Shown piece after piece: positions 34,844 through 43,723 of a stretch of DNA of 64,000 nucleotides. This DNA is from Natronomonas halophila (lineage in GTDB: Archaea > Halobacteriota > Halobacteria > Halobacteriales > Haloarculaceae), in NCBI RefSeq assembly GCF_013391085.1, contig NZ_CP058334.1, forward strand, positions 372,001 to 436,000, given 5' to 3'. How positions within the stretch are numbered: the first letter of the stretch is position 1; the number at the start of each line of letters is the position of its first letter. The position numbers and the translations under genes are program-made. Below the pieces are notes generated by a model that worked only from the letters and a program-made list of their open reading frames with translations, ran no database searches and was not told the origin of the DNA.

Positions 34844-35539
34844 ATGCGATACGACGAGTGGCAGCCCGCTTATGAGGCGATCCTGTCGGATTTCGGCTTC
34901 GAGAAGGCCGCTGACGAACGAGCACGGGACCTCCTCGCGGAACTGATGGACGACGAGCAACCGCGTTCGGTCGCCGATATCGACCTCTCGGGCACCGTCG
35001 CCGTCTGCGGCGGCGCACCGTCACTGGTCGGCGACCTCGACGTCGCCCGCCGGGCCGACAGCGTCGTCGCGGCCTCCATCGCCGCGGATATCCTCCGGGA
35101 TGCCGGCATCGCCGTCGACTGTATGGTGACCGACCTCGACAAGAACCCCGAAACCGCCCGGGCGCTGACCGAGGCGGGAACACCCGTCGCGGCTCACGCC
35201 CACGGCGACAATATCGAGGCCCTCCGAGAGCAGGTGCCGAAGTTCGACGCCTCGGCCGTTCTACCGACGACGCAGGCCGACCCCGTCGGTTCGGTCGTCA
35301 ATTTGGGCGGCTTCACCGACGGCGACCGGGCGGCGTTTCTCGCCGACGCCTGCGGCGCCGATCGGCTCGTCTTCCCCGGCTGGGAGTTCGACGACCCGAC
35401 CGTCGGCCGGCAAAAGGCCCGGAAACTGCTGTGGGCCGAGCGCCTGCTCCGGTGGCTGGAAATGCGACGTGAGGAGGAGTTCGGCCTCCTCGATGGCCGC
35501 CGCGGACGCATCGAATTGCCGTGGCTGGCCGGCAGGTAG
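34844..35539 (+). CDS. mptE: 6-hydroxymethylpterin pyrophosphokinase (MptE-like)
   Basis: 231 residues. The archaeal MptE/DUF115 pattern is visible: VAVCGGAPSLVGDL (nucleotide loop), DCMVTDLDKNPE with acidic metal-binding residues, VAAHAHGDN, and a C-terminal GWEFDDPTVGRQKARKL. It transfers pyrophosphate from ATP to 6-hydroxymethyl-7,8-dihydropterin, giving the substrate of dihydropteroate synthase. The start MRYDEW at 34844 matches the family; an in-frame ATG 15 bases upstream is less likely. It is followed by an MBL-fold gene with its own promoter. Confidence 0.9.
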   Translation: MRYDEWQPAYEAILSDFGFEKAADERARDLLAELMDDEQPRSVADIDLSGTVAVCGGAPSLVGDLDVARRADSVVAASIAADILRDAGIAVDCMVTDLDKNPETARALTEAGTPVAAHAHGDNIEALREQVPKFDASAVLPTTQADPVGSVVNLGGFTDGDRAAFLADACGADRLVFPGWEFDDPTVGRQKARKLLWAERLLRWLEMRREEEFGLLDGRRGRIELPWLAGR

Positions 35540-35589
35540 CGACCATCGGATTCGACCCGAGGCGGCCCCTTTTGACGGCGGCACACTGC

Positions 35590-35596
35590 TTATAAG
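35590..35596 (+). promoter_or_regulatory. TATA box for the MBL-fold gene
   Basis: TTATAAG centred 26 bases before the ATG at 35619, typical for leaderless haloarchaeal mRNA. Confidence 0.65.
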
Positions 35597-35618
35597 ACCC
35601 CGCGGCGAAGCGCCGGCG

Positions 35619-36572
35619 ATGAGTTCCGTGTCGGTCCACCGCATCGAGTTCGATATCCCGTGGCCGCCGGATACGGCCTACGCGTATCTGGTCGACGTCA
35701 ATGAACCCGTACTGGTCGACGCCGGGGGCCCCGGCGAATCCGGCACCGAGACACTCCGGGACGGCCTCGCCGAGATAGGGTACGAACTTGCGGATATCGA
35801 ACACCTCCTGATTACACACCCGCACACGGACCACGGCGGACAGGCCGCGACGATCGTCGAGGCGGCCGACCCAACCGTCTACGCGCTCGAAGGCGTTCGC
35901 GAGCGCCTCGCACGCGACGCCGACGACCTCGCGGCCGCCATCCGTGCGAACGCCACCGAGGTCGGTGTCCCCGACCCCGAAGCGGAGGTCGACCGCGCGG
36001 TCGATTCGCTTCGACGCAATCGCGACTGTCTACCGCCGGAGCACATCGACGTCGAACTCGCGCCGGGCGAAGCCGTCGAAGCAGGCGGTATCGCCTTCGA
36101 AGCGGTTCACGTTCCCGGCCACCAGGAGAATCAGGCGGCGTTCCGACACGGCGACCTGCTTTTCGCCGGCGACACCGCCGTCGAACCGTTCCGCCCGGCA
36201 GCCCTCCACGTCGGCCTCGACCACGGCTGTTACGAGGCGATATATGCCTTCCATCGAGGGTTGGACGCCCTCGAAACCGTCGCCTCCGACATCGACCGGG
36301 TCTATCCCGGCCACGGGCCCGTCTTCGATGACCTTCAGGCCGTCATCGAGCGGGACCGTGCGTCACTGGAGGCCCTCGTCGAGGACTGCCGGACGACTCT
36401 CAGCGACCTCGGCGCTGCGACGGCCTACGAGGTGACTGACGCCCGAATCGAGAACCTCGAGAAACGTCCCTATACGATATTCGAGTCCGTCGGCGCGCTC
36501 GCGCGGCTGGAGCGGCAGGGCGTCATCGACTCGTCGATGGATGGGGACGTACGGCGATACCACCCATCGTAG
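35619..36572 (+). CDS. Metallo-beta-lactamase (MBL) fold hydrolase, copy 1
   Basis: 317 residues. The HxHxDH metal motif is THPHTDHGG (near residue 67), with later GHQEN (His), GDTAVEP (Asp) and GHGPVFDD (His). The C-terminal 80 residues contain a helical, winged-helix-like tail found in LACTB2-like enzymes. The same protein type recurs at 56922-57884 with shared phrases (HRIEFDI, YPGHGPV, VHVPGHQ). LACTB2-like enzymes hydrolyse esters or RNA; the substrate here is unknown. It has its own TATA box. Confidence 0.87.
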   Translation: MSSVSVHRIEFDIPWPPDTAYAYLVDVNEPVLVDAGGPGESGTETLRDGLAEIGYELADIEHLLITHPHTDHGGQAATIVEAADPTVYALEGVRERLARDADDLAAAIRANATEVGVPDPEAEVDRAVDSLRRNRDCLPPEHIDVELAPGEAVEAGGIAFEAVHVPGHQENQAAFRHGDLLFAGDTAVEPFRPAALHVGLDHGCYEAIYAFHRGLDALETVASDIDRVYPGHGPVFDDLQAVIERDRASLEALVEDCRTTLSDLGAATAYEVTDARIENLEKRPYTIFESVGALARLERQGVIDSSMDGDVRRYHPS

Positions 36573-36773
36573 CCGGTCACGGGCCCGCCGAATTACGTCG
36601 CTACCGACCGTCAGTGGCGTATAGTATTTCACAGGTACGACGCCGACCGCGCCGAGCGCTCGAAGACGAAAGCCGCCATCTCGACTGGACGCGGCGCGGA
36701 AGCAGCAAGGAGGACGCGCCGTCGAGCGGACGGAAACGTTCGGCTGCCGGGGGCGGCGATAGAGACCGGAGGG

Positions 36774-37793
36774 TCAGGAACGTTCCATCGCGCGAGTGAG
36801 CATCTCGACTTCGTCCTCGTCGAGGGCTGTGTAGTAGAGGCGGAACTCGTAGAGTCGGCCGTCGAGGGGTTGGTCGGCACCTGAGTCGTCCTGCCCGATT
36901 CGCATGCTTCCCATGTCGACGGGCGACTCGTAGGTGGACTCGTTGGCTTTCGTGCCGTCGAGATAGAGGCGGTAGGTCTCACCGTCGTAAGTGGCGACGG
37001 CAACGTAGGTTTCGCCGGTCTGAAGCGCGTCGTTGGCGGTCGTGATGAAGTGGTCGTCCCCGTAGTTGACCCCGAACTGCAGTTCGTCATCGCCGGTCGT
37101 TTCGATGTGCCACTCCTCGCTGCCGCTGCTGTGTTCGACGAGTTGCTGTACTCTCCCGTTCTCGTCGAGACGGAACGTCGTCGCGACAGTGAAGGCCTCG
37201 ACGTCGCCAGTTCCCTCGGTCTTGAGATCGTCAACCTGCACGTAGTCGTCCGATTCGTTTGAGCCGTCAACCGTCCCATCAAACGACAGCGCCGTTCCGT
37301 TTCCGTCCTCGACCCACTGCGGCCCACCGCCGTCGCCTTCGAGGTCTCCGTGGTTCCCGTTTCGTGACCCGTCTTCGAGCGTGCTCCCGCTTCCGTCGAA
37401 GGTGTAGTAGCCGACGAAATCGCCGGCCTCGCCGGCTTCGAACTCCTCGCGGAGGAGGACGCTCGTCTCGTCGCCTTCAGCGACGAGGAGAACCTCGTCG
37501 TCCGGTGCTGTCGGCAGGAATACCGTCGACCCGGTCGAACTCTGGTCGAGCGTCGTCAGGGTCTCGCCGTTGAGCCGGACCTGAAAGGTCTGTCCGACGG
37601 CCGTCGGTGTCAGTTCGGCACCCGCGTTCGTGCCGTGGAGGTCGACGACCGTCTCGACCTGCTGGTCGGGCGGGGTCTCCCCGAGGCTCAACGCCATCAC
37701 ACCAATTACGGCCGCCAGCACCACCGTAATCGCGACCATTAGGATAACGCCGATGACGGGCGAGACCGCTCGGTCGCCGCTGTTCGACCCCAT
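36774..37793 (-). CDS. Type IV pilin-like protein fused to a LamG/concanavalin-like domain
   Basis: 339 residues. The N-terminus has the archaeal pilin signature RAVSPVIGVILMVAITVVLA (residues 8-27), a class III signal with a hydrophobic H-domain. The C-terminal half (about 130-339) is a LamG/concanavalin A-like jelly roll with YYTFDGSGSTLEDGSRNGNHG (in parts), LSFDGTVDG, FTVATTFRL and DGRLYEFRLYYTALDEDEV. Such a protein would be assembled into or anchored as a surface pilus with a carbohydrate- or protein-binding head. The ATG at 37793 fits a TATA box 26 bases upstream. No assembly genes (pilB/pilC) are nearby. Confidence 0.85.
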   Translation of the reverse strand: MGSNSGDRAVSPVIGVILMVAITVVLAAVIGVMALSLGETPPDQQVETVVDLHGTNAGAELTPTAVGQTFQVRLNGETLTTLDQSSTGSTVFLPTAPDDEVLLVAEGDETSVLLREEFEAGEAGDFVGYYTFDGSGSTLEDGSRNGNHGDLEGDGGGPQWVEDGNGTALSFDGTVDGSNESDDYVQVDDLKTEGTGDVEAFTVATTFRLDENGRVQQLVEHSSGSEEWHIETTGDDELQFGVNYGDDHFITTANDALQTGETYVAVATYDGETYRLYLDGTKANESTYESPVDMGSMRIGQDDSGADQPLDGRLYEFRLYYTALDEDEVEMLTRAMERS

Positions 37794-37814
37794 TACCGAA
37801 CGGTTCGGCCACAA

Positions 37815-37823
37815 GATATAAAA
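37815..37823 (-). promoter_or_regulatory. TATA box for the pilin-LamG gene
   Basis: TTTTATATC on the minus strand, centred 26 bases before the ATG at 37793, giving a leaderless transcript. Confidence 0.65.
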
Positions 37824-37949
37824 TGCAGGTAATGGTTCGATAGCTGAAACGGCACCGCAGTGCAGCCATTCCTGCCGCCAGCGCTGATTCCTGCCGAACC
37901 GGCCTGCTCCGGATAAAAGCCTATTACGTTGTGGTATAGCATTTCTCGC

Positions 37950-38168
37950 ATGGTCCCCGAACCAGACTCCTCCCGCGGTTGCGAGAAGTGCGGTCACACG
38001 GAAACCGAAGTCGGCACGATTTCGACGACTGGCGGCGGCCTGAGCAAGATGTTCGACATCCAGACGAACAGTTTCAAGGTCGTCTCCTGTACGAACTGCG
38101 GTTACTCGGAACTCTACCGCGATACCACGGCCGGGTCCAGCGACATCGTCGACGTCTTCCTCGGCTGA
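37950..38168 (+). CDS. Zinc-ribbon nucleic-acid-binding-like small protein
   Basis: 72 residues. Two cysteine knuckles, GCEKCGHTE near the N-terminus and CTNCGYSEL near the C-terminus, make one zinc ribbon, with LSKMFDIQTNSFKVV between. This matches the small COG3478-type zinc-ribbon proteins of unknown function. It overlaps by one base the next small membrane protein gene, forming a two-gene unit. Confidence 0.8.
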   Translation: MVPEPDSSRGCEKCGHTETEVGTISTTGGGLSKMFDIQTNSFKVVSCTNCGYSELYRDTTAGSSDIVDVFLG

Positions 38169-38326
38169 TGGCCGACGGCGCCCTCCTGATCGTCTTCCTA
38201 CTGGTCGCGATAGCCTCGCCGCTAGTGCTGTACTGGCTTGTGCGGGCCGAACACGACCAGCGCGAGGAAATGAGCCGCGAGGAAGCCGAACGCGTCGCCC
38301 GCCGGGATACCGACGACGAGCGCTGA
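38168..38326 (+). CDS. Small membrane protein, one N-terminal span
   Basis: 52 residues. A hydrophobic stretch LLIVFLLVAIASPLVLYWLV (residues 6-25) is followed by a highly charged helix (EEMSREEAERVARR). The start codon shares a base with the preceding stop (TGATG), so translation is coupled to the zinc-ribbon gene. No family is recognised. Confidence 0.65.
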   Translation: MADGALLIVFLLVAIASPLVLYWLVRAEHDQREEMSREEAERVARRDTDDER

Positions 38327-38344
38327 AACGGTCCGCGAACCGGG

Positions 38345-39316
38345 TTACGGCTTCAGGACGACCTTCCCGCTGGATTTGCGGTCCTCGATGAACTGGTGGG
38401 CTTCGGCGGCGTCTTCGAGGTCGAAGGTGTGGCCGACCTGGACCTCGAGGGTGCCGTCGCCGAGCAGTTGGGTGAGTTCCGGCACTGCGCCCATCACCTT
38501 CATCGGCTTTTCGTTCAGCGCGCGGCCGAGGTGGTAGCCGATGACCTTCTTGTTGCCGAACAGGAGGTCGGCGGTGTTCGGCCGGCCCGGTTCGCCGGCG
38601 GCGGCGCCGAACGAAACCATCCGGCCGAAGGAAGTCAGCGCATCGAGGCTCCGGTCGCTCGTGTCGCCGCCGATGCCGTCCAGCACGAGGTCGACGCCCT
38701 CGCCATCGGTGATTTCGTTCACGCGGTCGACGAAGTCCTCCTCGGTGTACTGGACGGGGTGGTCCAGACCGAGGTCTTCGGCCATCGAGAGTTTCTCCTC
38801 GGTCGAGGCAGTGCCGATGACTTCGGCGCCGGCCTCGTCGGCCAACTGGACGGCGGCGCTGCCGACACCGCCCGCCGCGGCGTGGATGAGGACCGTCTCG
38901 CCTTCTTCGAGGCCGCCCCACTCGTGGAGGCAGTTGTGCGCGGTCAGCCACTGGACGGGGAAGCCGGCGGCCTCCTCGAAGGAGAGGTCACCGGGCACGT
39001 CCAGTAGACCGCGGGCGTCGGCGATGGCGTACTCCGCGTAGCCGCCGCCGTTGACCAGCGAGACGACGGCCTCGCCCTCCTCGCGGTTGACTCCCTCGCC
39101 GACGGCATCGATGACGCCCGCAACCTCCATTCCCGGGATGTACGGCGGTTCGGGGCCACCCTGATAGTGGCCGCGGCGCTGCATGATGTCCGCGAAGTTG
39201 ATACCCGCGGCCTTGACCTCGATGCGGACCTGCCCCTCGCGGGGTTCCGGTTCGTCCGCCTCCGTAATCTCCAAGACGCCTGTCTCGCCGAATTCGGTTA
39301 CCTGGGCTGCTTTCAT
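38345..39316 (-). CDS. NADPH:quinone oxidoreductase-like MDR family protein
   Basis: 323 residues, medium-chain dehydrogenase fold without the catalytic zinc cysteines. Seen are AAGINFADIMQRRGHY, the nucleotide-binding HAAAGGVGSAAVQLA, and VDLVLDGIGGDTSDRSL. This is the QOR/zeta-crystallin subgroup, which uses NADPH to reduce quinones or enones in the cytoplasm. It is one gene, transcribed away from the FAD-oxidase gene to its right. Its physiological substrate is not known. Confidence 0.88.
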   Translation of the reverse strand: MKAAQVTEFGETGVLEITEADEPEPREGQVRIEVKAAGINFADIMQRRGHYQGGPEPPYIPGMEVAGVIDAVGEGVNREEGEAVVSLVNGGGYAEYAIADARGLLDVPGDLSFEEAAGFPVQWLTAHNCLHEWGGLEEGETVLIHAAAGGVGSAAVQLADEAGAEVIGTASTEEKLSMAEDLGLDHPVQYTEEDFVDRVNEITDGEGVDLVLDGIGGDTSDRSLDALTSFGRMVSFGAAAGEPGRPNTADLLFGNKKVIGYHLGRALNEKPMKVMGAVPELTQLLGDGTLEVQVGHTFDLEDAAEAHQFIEDRKSSGKVVLKP

Positions 39317-39470
39317 ATGTGTCCCTACCTGTGGGCGGACGTCTTATCAATGTTAACCACACACGGCCGATTTTAATACCGTGTTAAACAATCGGTGAAG
39401 GCATGAGGCAGTTAAACGCCCTATCACCTGCGCGAGTAGTTTTAAGCGGGTCCGGTCGTCTCCCTACTGT

Positions 39471-40895
39471 ATGACCTACGACTGTTCGTTCCTCGACTCG
39501 CTCGACCTCGACGGCGACGTGTCCTACGAGGATTCGGCCCGCGCGAACCACGCGGCCGATTGGGTCGCACAGGAGGCCGGCCTCGGCGTCACGCCCGACG
39601 CCGTCGTCTGGCCGAAATCGACCGCCGACGTCTCGGCTGTCATGGAAGCGGCCCACGAACACGAGGTGCCCGTCACGCCCTACGCGGCGGGTACCTCGAT
39701 GGAGGGCAACGCCGTGCCCCTTTTCAAGGGTATCAGCATGGACATGACGAAGATGAACGACGTGCTGGAGGTCCGCCCGGACGACTTCCAGATCGATGTC
39801 GAACCGGGCGTCATGGGCAACGTCATCGACGAGACGGTCGGCGAACACGGGATGTTCTTCCCGCCGATGCCCTCCTCGGCCAATATCTCGACTATCGGCG
39901 GTATGATTGTCAACGACGCTGCGGGCCAAAAGACCGTCAAATACGGCGAGGTGGCCGACTGGGTGCTCGAACTCGAGGTCGTCCTCGCGGACGGCACCGT
40001 CATCGAAACCGGAAGCAAGGCCGTCAAAACGTCGTCGGGCTACAACCTCAAGGACCTCATCATCGGCAGCGAGGGCACACTCGGAATCGTCACGCGCGCG
40101 ACGCTGGAACTCGAAGGCCGCCCCGAGCAAATCCGCGGCGGCCGCGCCGTCTTCGGGTCGATGGACGACGCCGCCGAGGCCGTCTTCGATTCGGTCCGGT
40201 CGGGCGTCGACGTGGCAAAACTCGAACTTATCGACCCGCTGGCGGGGGAGATGGCCAACGACTACTTCGATACCGGCCTCCCCGACGCAGCGATGATTTT
40301 CGTCGAGTTCCACGCCAACCACAACGTCGAGGAGGAAATCGAGTTCTTCGAGGCCATCCTCGAGGCCCACGACGTCGAGCAGTTCGAAATCGCCGAGGAA
40401 GAGCGGATGGACGAACTCTGGGCGGCCCGCGACGAACTCGCCTTCGCCGTCCAGCAGTACGACCCCGACCTCGAACCCCGCCACCCCGGCGACGTGACCG
40501 TCCCCATCAGCAAGTACCCCGATATCATCCGCTACGCGAAGGACCGAGCGGCCGAACACGACATCTTGCTTCCCTGCTTCGGCCACGCAGGGGACGGAAA
40601 CGTCCACTATGCGGCGCTTGTCGACCCCGACGACGAAGAGATGGTCGCCGCCGCGGACGAACTCTACGACGACATCGTCGAGCAAGCTATCGAGTGGGGC
40701 GGCACCGCAACCGGCGAACACGGCATCGGCATGGGCAAGCGCAAGTTCCTCGAACTGGAGCACGGCGCGGGCGGCGTGCAGGCGATGCGAGCCGTGAAGG
40801 CCGCGTTAGACCCAAAGGACATCCTCAATCCCGGGAAGATGTTCCCCGAAACCGAGGAAGAGGGCGTTCGGATGGAGATGCCGACCGACGACTGA
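39471..40895 (+). CDS. FAD-binding oxidase, GlcD/D-lactate dehydrogenase type
   Basis: 474 residues. The PCMH-type FAD domain shows TPYAAGTSMEGNAVPL, ISTIGGMIVNDAAGQK and GSEGTLGIVTRATLEL. The cap/C-terminal domain has CFGHAGDGNVHYA and TGEHGIGMGKRKFL, diagnostic for the glycolate oxidase GlcD/D-lactate dehydrogenase family. It oxidises a 2-hydroxy acid to a 2-oxo acid. No Fe-S partner gene is adjacent, so it may be a stand-alone D-lactate or D-2-hydroxyacid dehydrogenase. It diverges from the QOR gene over 154 bases. Confidence 0.9.
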   Translation: MTYDCSFLDSLDLDGDVSYEDSARANHAADWVAQEAGLGVTPDAVVWPKSTADVSAVMEAAHEHEVPVTPYAAGTSMEGNAVPLFKGISMDMTKMNDVLEVRPDDFQIDVEPGVMGNVIDETVGEHGMFFPPMPSSANISTIGGMIVNDAAGQKTVKYGEVADWVLELEVVLADGTVIETGSKAVKTSSGYNLKDLIIGSEGTLGIVTRATLELEGRPEQIRGGRAVFGSMDDAAEAVFDSVRSGVDVAKLELIDPLAGEMANDYFDTGLPDAAMIFVEFHANHNVEEEIEFFEAILEAHDVEQFEIAEEERMDELWAARDELAFAVQQYDPDLEPRHPGDVTVPISKYPDIIRYAKDRAAEHDILLPCFGHAGDGNVHYAALVDPDDEEMVAAADELYDDIVEQAIEWGGTATGEHGIGMGKRKFLELEHGAGGVQAMRAVKAALDPKDILNPGKMFPETEEEGVRMEMPTDD

Positions 40896-40998
40896 TGCGG
40901 ATTGGTTCGGTATAAGAACGGCCGACCGGTCGGTGACTCCGATGGCCGTTTGACCTTCCCGAGTTTTTAACCCGATATCCGGCCTGTTTTCGGCTACG

Positions 40999-41538
40999 AT
41001 GGCCCTCCCTCGACGACGATTCCTGCGGACTGCAGGCACACTTCCGTTCGTCGCGCTCGCCGGCTGTTCGTCCCTCCCCGAGAGCACCGCTCCGACGACG
41101 GATACCCCGACATACGAACGGCTCCGGAACATCGCGGTCTACGTCGATGATGACGTCGGGGTGAGTTTCCCCGAGGCCGTTCCACGGGTATCTGCGCCGA
41201 CAAACGCCGACCTCCTCGTGCTACACGGCAATGCGTCGGTTTCGGCCGAGACGGCCGTCTCGTGGCTCGCGGACGACCGCGCGGTCGCCTTGCTCGGCGA
41301 GCGCGCCCAGGAGACCTGGACCGACTGGGCTCGAACCGAGGAGTTTCAGAACGCGTTCGATACCCGGGGACTGGGCGAAGCGAACCCGGCCCCGCAGTTA
41401 CTGGTCGGGGCGACGGTCGGGCTTCGGGTCACGACGTATCGGAAGACGTGGGAAGACCAACCCGCCAACGGCGACATCGTCGCTGCGCTGGATGAGACGA
41501 TGGACGACCTCGAAACCGAACGGTCGGAAGAAGGATAA
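40999..41538 (+). CDS. Tat-exported lipoprotein of unknown function
   Basis: 179 residues. The N-terminal LPRRRFLRTAG is a twin-arginine signal, and LAGCSS is a lipobox (Cys23), so it is exported folded and lipid-anchored, as is typical in haloarchaea. The mature part has no motif I can name and a mixed alpha/beta look (IAVYVDDDVGVSFPE). A role in solute binding or redox is not supported by motifs. Confidence 0.75.
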   Translation: MALPRRRFLRTAGTLPFVALAGCSSLPESTAPTTDTPTYERLRNIAVYVDDDVGVSFPEAVPRVSAPTNADLLVLHGNASVSAETAVSWLADDRAVALLGERAQETWTDWARTEEFQNAFDTRGLGEANPAPQLLVGATVGLRVTTYRKTWEDQPANGDIVAALDETMDDLETERSEEG

Positions 41539-41681
41539 CCGCGAGCTATCGACCGGGGAAACCGCCCTTTTCGCAGCCTTTCACCAGCGTTGGTGATGAG
41601 TCGTGCCACCCACCTGCACATAAACCGCCTCCCATGAGACGGCGAATAGATTTGCGGATACCGACGTGAGGTAGGGTAGCC

Positions 41682-42872
41682 ATGAGCAGTGCCCACCTCG
41701 ACGACGAACACGAGATGATTCGGAACTCCGTCCGGGAGTTCCTCGAAGACGAAATCGCGCCGGACCTGCCGGAGGCCGACCGGAAGCCGATGAGCAAAGA
41801 AGAGGCCATCGAGTATCAGCAGATGCTCGGCGACCTCGGCATCGGTCCCGGCGACACAGAAAGCGACGGGTTCGCCGACCCGCTGACGTATACGGTCACC
41901 TCCGAGGAGATCTCGCGTATCTGGCCGTCGCTCAACGTCACGCTCAACATGTCGTTCCCGACGATATTCGCGCCGTATGCGGGCGAGGAGACGGCCGACG
42001 CCCTCGGCGACAAACTCGACGACGGCTCCTGTATCGGCTGTATGGCCGTCACCGAACCCGACGGCGGCAGCGACACGGCCAGTCCGGGAACGACCGCGGT
42101 CAAGGAGGGTGACGAATACGTCATCAACGGCGAGAAGACGTGGGTCTCGAACGCGCCCATCGCCGACATGGCCCTCGTCGTCGCACAGGACGAGGCGGCC
42201 GGCCAACGGGATTTCTTCATCGTCGATACGGTCACGAACGACGTCGAGACGCGCGAACTCGACAAACTCGGCTGGAAGGGGTCGCCGACCGGCCAGATAT
42301 TCTTCGACGACGTTCGGGTGCCGGAGGACAACAAACTGATGAACGCCGTGATGAACATGCTCGCATCCGGCGACTCCGACCTCGCGGAAAACGAGATGTT
42401 CCAGACCGGCGACCCGCTCAACGCCATGTTCGCCTATATGCGGACGGGGATGGCCGCGATGTCGGTCGGCATCATGCAGGCCGCCTACGAGGCGGCGCTG
42501 GATTACGCGAAAGACCGCGAAGTCTTCGGCGGACCCATCGGCGGCCACCAACTCGTTCAGGAGAAACTCTACAACATCCGTGCCGGCCTCGAAACCGGCC
42601 GCCTGCTGACCTACGAGGCCGCGAGGAAGGTCGCCGAGGCCGACCCCGAGGCCCGGATGTACTCTTCGCTTGCGAAGGGGTGGGTCTGTGAGAAATCCGT
42701 CGAGGTGGCCGACGAGGCCCTGCAGGTCCACGGCGGCAACGGCCTCTCGAAGGAGTACCCCCTCGAACGCTACTACCGGGACGCGCGTACGATGACGATT
42801 CCCGACGGGACGACGGACATCCAGCAACTCGTCGTCGGCAAGGAACTGACCGGCATCCGCGCCTACGAGTAG
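41682..42872 (+). CDS. Acyl-CoA dehydrogenase family protein with Asp at the usual catalytic Glu
   Basis: 396 residues, standard ACAD length. FAD/substrate motifs include MAVTEPDGGSDTASP, INGEKTWVSNAP and LQVHGGNGLSKEYPLERYYRDAR (in two parts). In many ACADs the catalytic base is Glu in the C-terminal Y/xEGT motif. Here the corresponding stretch reads IPDGTTDIQ, with Asp. Either an unusual base is used, as in some ring-acyl-CoA dehydrogenases, or the enzyme differs in reaction. It is monocistronic and ahead of the sirtuin gene. The related copy at 46156 keeps Glu. Confidence 0.85.
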   Translation: MSSAHLDDEHEMIRNSVREFLEDEIAPDLPEADRKPMSKEEAIEYQQMLGDLGIGPGDTESDGFADPLTYTVTSEEISRIWPSLNVTLNMSFPTIFAPYAGEETADALGDKLDDGSCIGCMAVTEPDGGSDTASPGTTAVKEGDEYVINGEKTWVSNAPIADMALVVAQDEAAGQRDFFIVDTVTNDVETRELDKLGWKGSPTGQIFFDDVRVPEDNKLMNAVMNMLASGDSDLAENEMFQTGDPLNAMFAYMRTGMAAMSVGIMQAAYEAALDYAKDREVFGGPIGGHQLVQEKLYNIRAGLETGRLLTYEAARKVAEADPEARMYSSLAKGWVCEKSVEVADEALQVHGGNGLSKEYPLERYYRDARTMTIPDGTTDIQQLVVGKELTGIRAYE

Positions 42873-42927
42873 CGAACCGGTCCCGGCCGGCGAGTGGTTT
42901 TTTCCGGTCGCAACGAAATCGGCGGGT

Positions 42928-43689
42928 ATGACCCGGCAGGAGATAGCCGACGCCGCCGCGGAAATCCGCGAGGCCGACACCGTCGCCGCGTTGACCGGCG
43001 CGGGTGTCTCGACGGCCTCCGGCATCCCGGATTTTCGCTCGGAGGATGGTATCTGGACCGAGTACGACCCCAACGACTTCCACGTCCGTCGGTTCCGGGC
43101 CGACCCCGAAGGCTTCTGGACCGACCGCATCGAACTGGTCGAGGACCTCTTCGGCGAGGGGTTCGAACCCAACGCCGCCCACGAGGCGCTGGCCGACCTG
43201 GAGGCGGCGGGCCACCTCGACGGCCTCGTCACCCAGAACGTCGACGGCCTCCACCAGCGGGCGGGCAACGAGGACCCAATCGAGATTCACGGCAACGGCC
43301 AGCGGGTCGCCTGCACCGGATGCAACCGACGGCAGGACGCCGACCCCGTCTTCGAGCGCGTCCGCGAAGGGGAGGTACCGCCGACCTGCGAGCAGTGCGG
43401 TGAGGTGCTGAAACCCGACGTCGTCCTCTTCGGCGAGGAGCTCCCCCAGCACGAACTCCTCAGCGCGCAATCACTGTCGAAGGACGCCGACGCGTATCTC
43501 GCGGTCGGGTCGTCGCTGACCGTCGAACCCGCCGCGTCGCTGCCCCGGACCGCCGCGAGCAACGGCGCGACGCTCATCATCGTCAATCTCGACCCGACTG
43601 ACCTCTCGGACCGGGCAGACTTCGACTTCCGTGCGGACGTGACCGAGGTGCTGCCGGCCCTCGCCGAGGCGGTCGTCGACGGGACGTAG
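42928..43689 (+). CDS. Sirtuin NAD-dependent protein deacylase
   Basis: 253 residues. Sir2 signatures are complete: LTGAGVSTASGIPDFRS (NAD loop), TQNVDGLHQRAG (catalytic His in IEIHGNG), and the zinc ribbon CTGC with CEQC (residues near 130 and 155), then VGSSLTVEPAASLP. The enzyme removes acyl groups from lysine in an NAD-dependent manner; acyl preference is not decidable here. It is a single gene, 55 bases after the acyl-CoA dehydrogenase and on the same strand, so a shared transcript is possible. Confidence 0.92.
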   Translation: MTRQEIADAAAEIREADTVAALTGAGVSTASGIPDFRSEDGIWTEYDPNDFHVRRFRADPEGFWTDRIELVEDLFGEGFEPNAAHEALADLEAAGHLDGLVTQNVDGLHQRAGNEDPIEIHGNGQRVACTGCNRRQDADPVFERVREGEVPPTCEQCGEVLKPDVVLFGEELPQHELLSAQSLSKDADAYLAVGSSLTVEPAASLPRTAASNGATLIIVNLDPTDLSDRADFDFRADVTEVLPALAEAVVDGT

Positions 43690-43723
43690 CTTTTTGCATC
43701 CCCGATTCGTGGGGTGGAATGTC

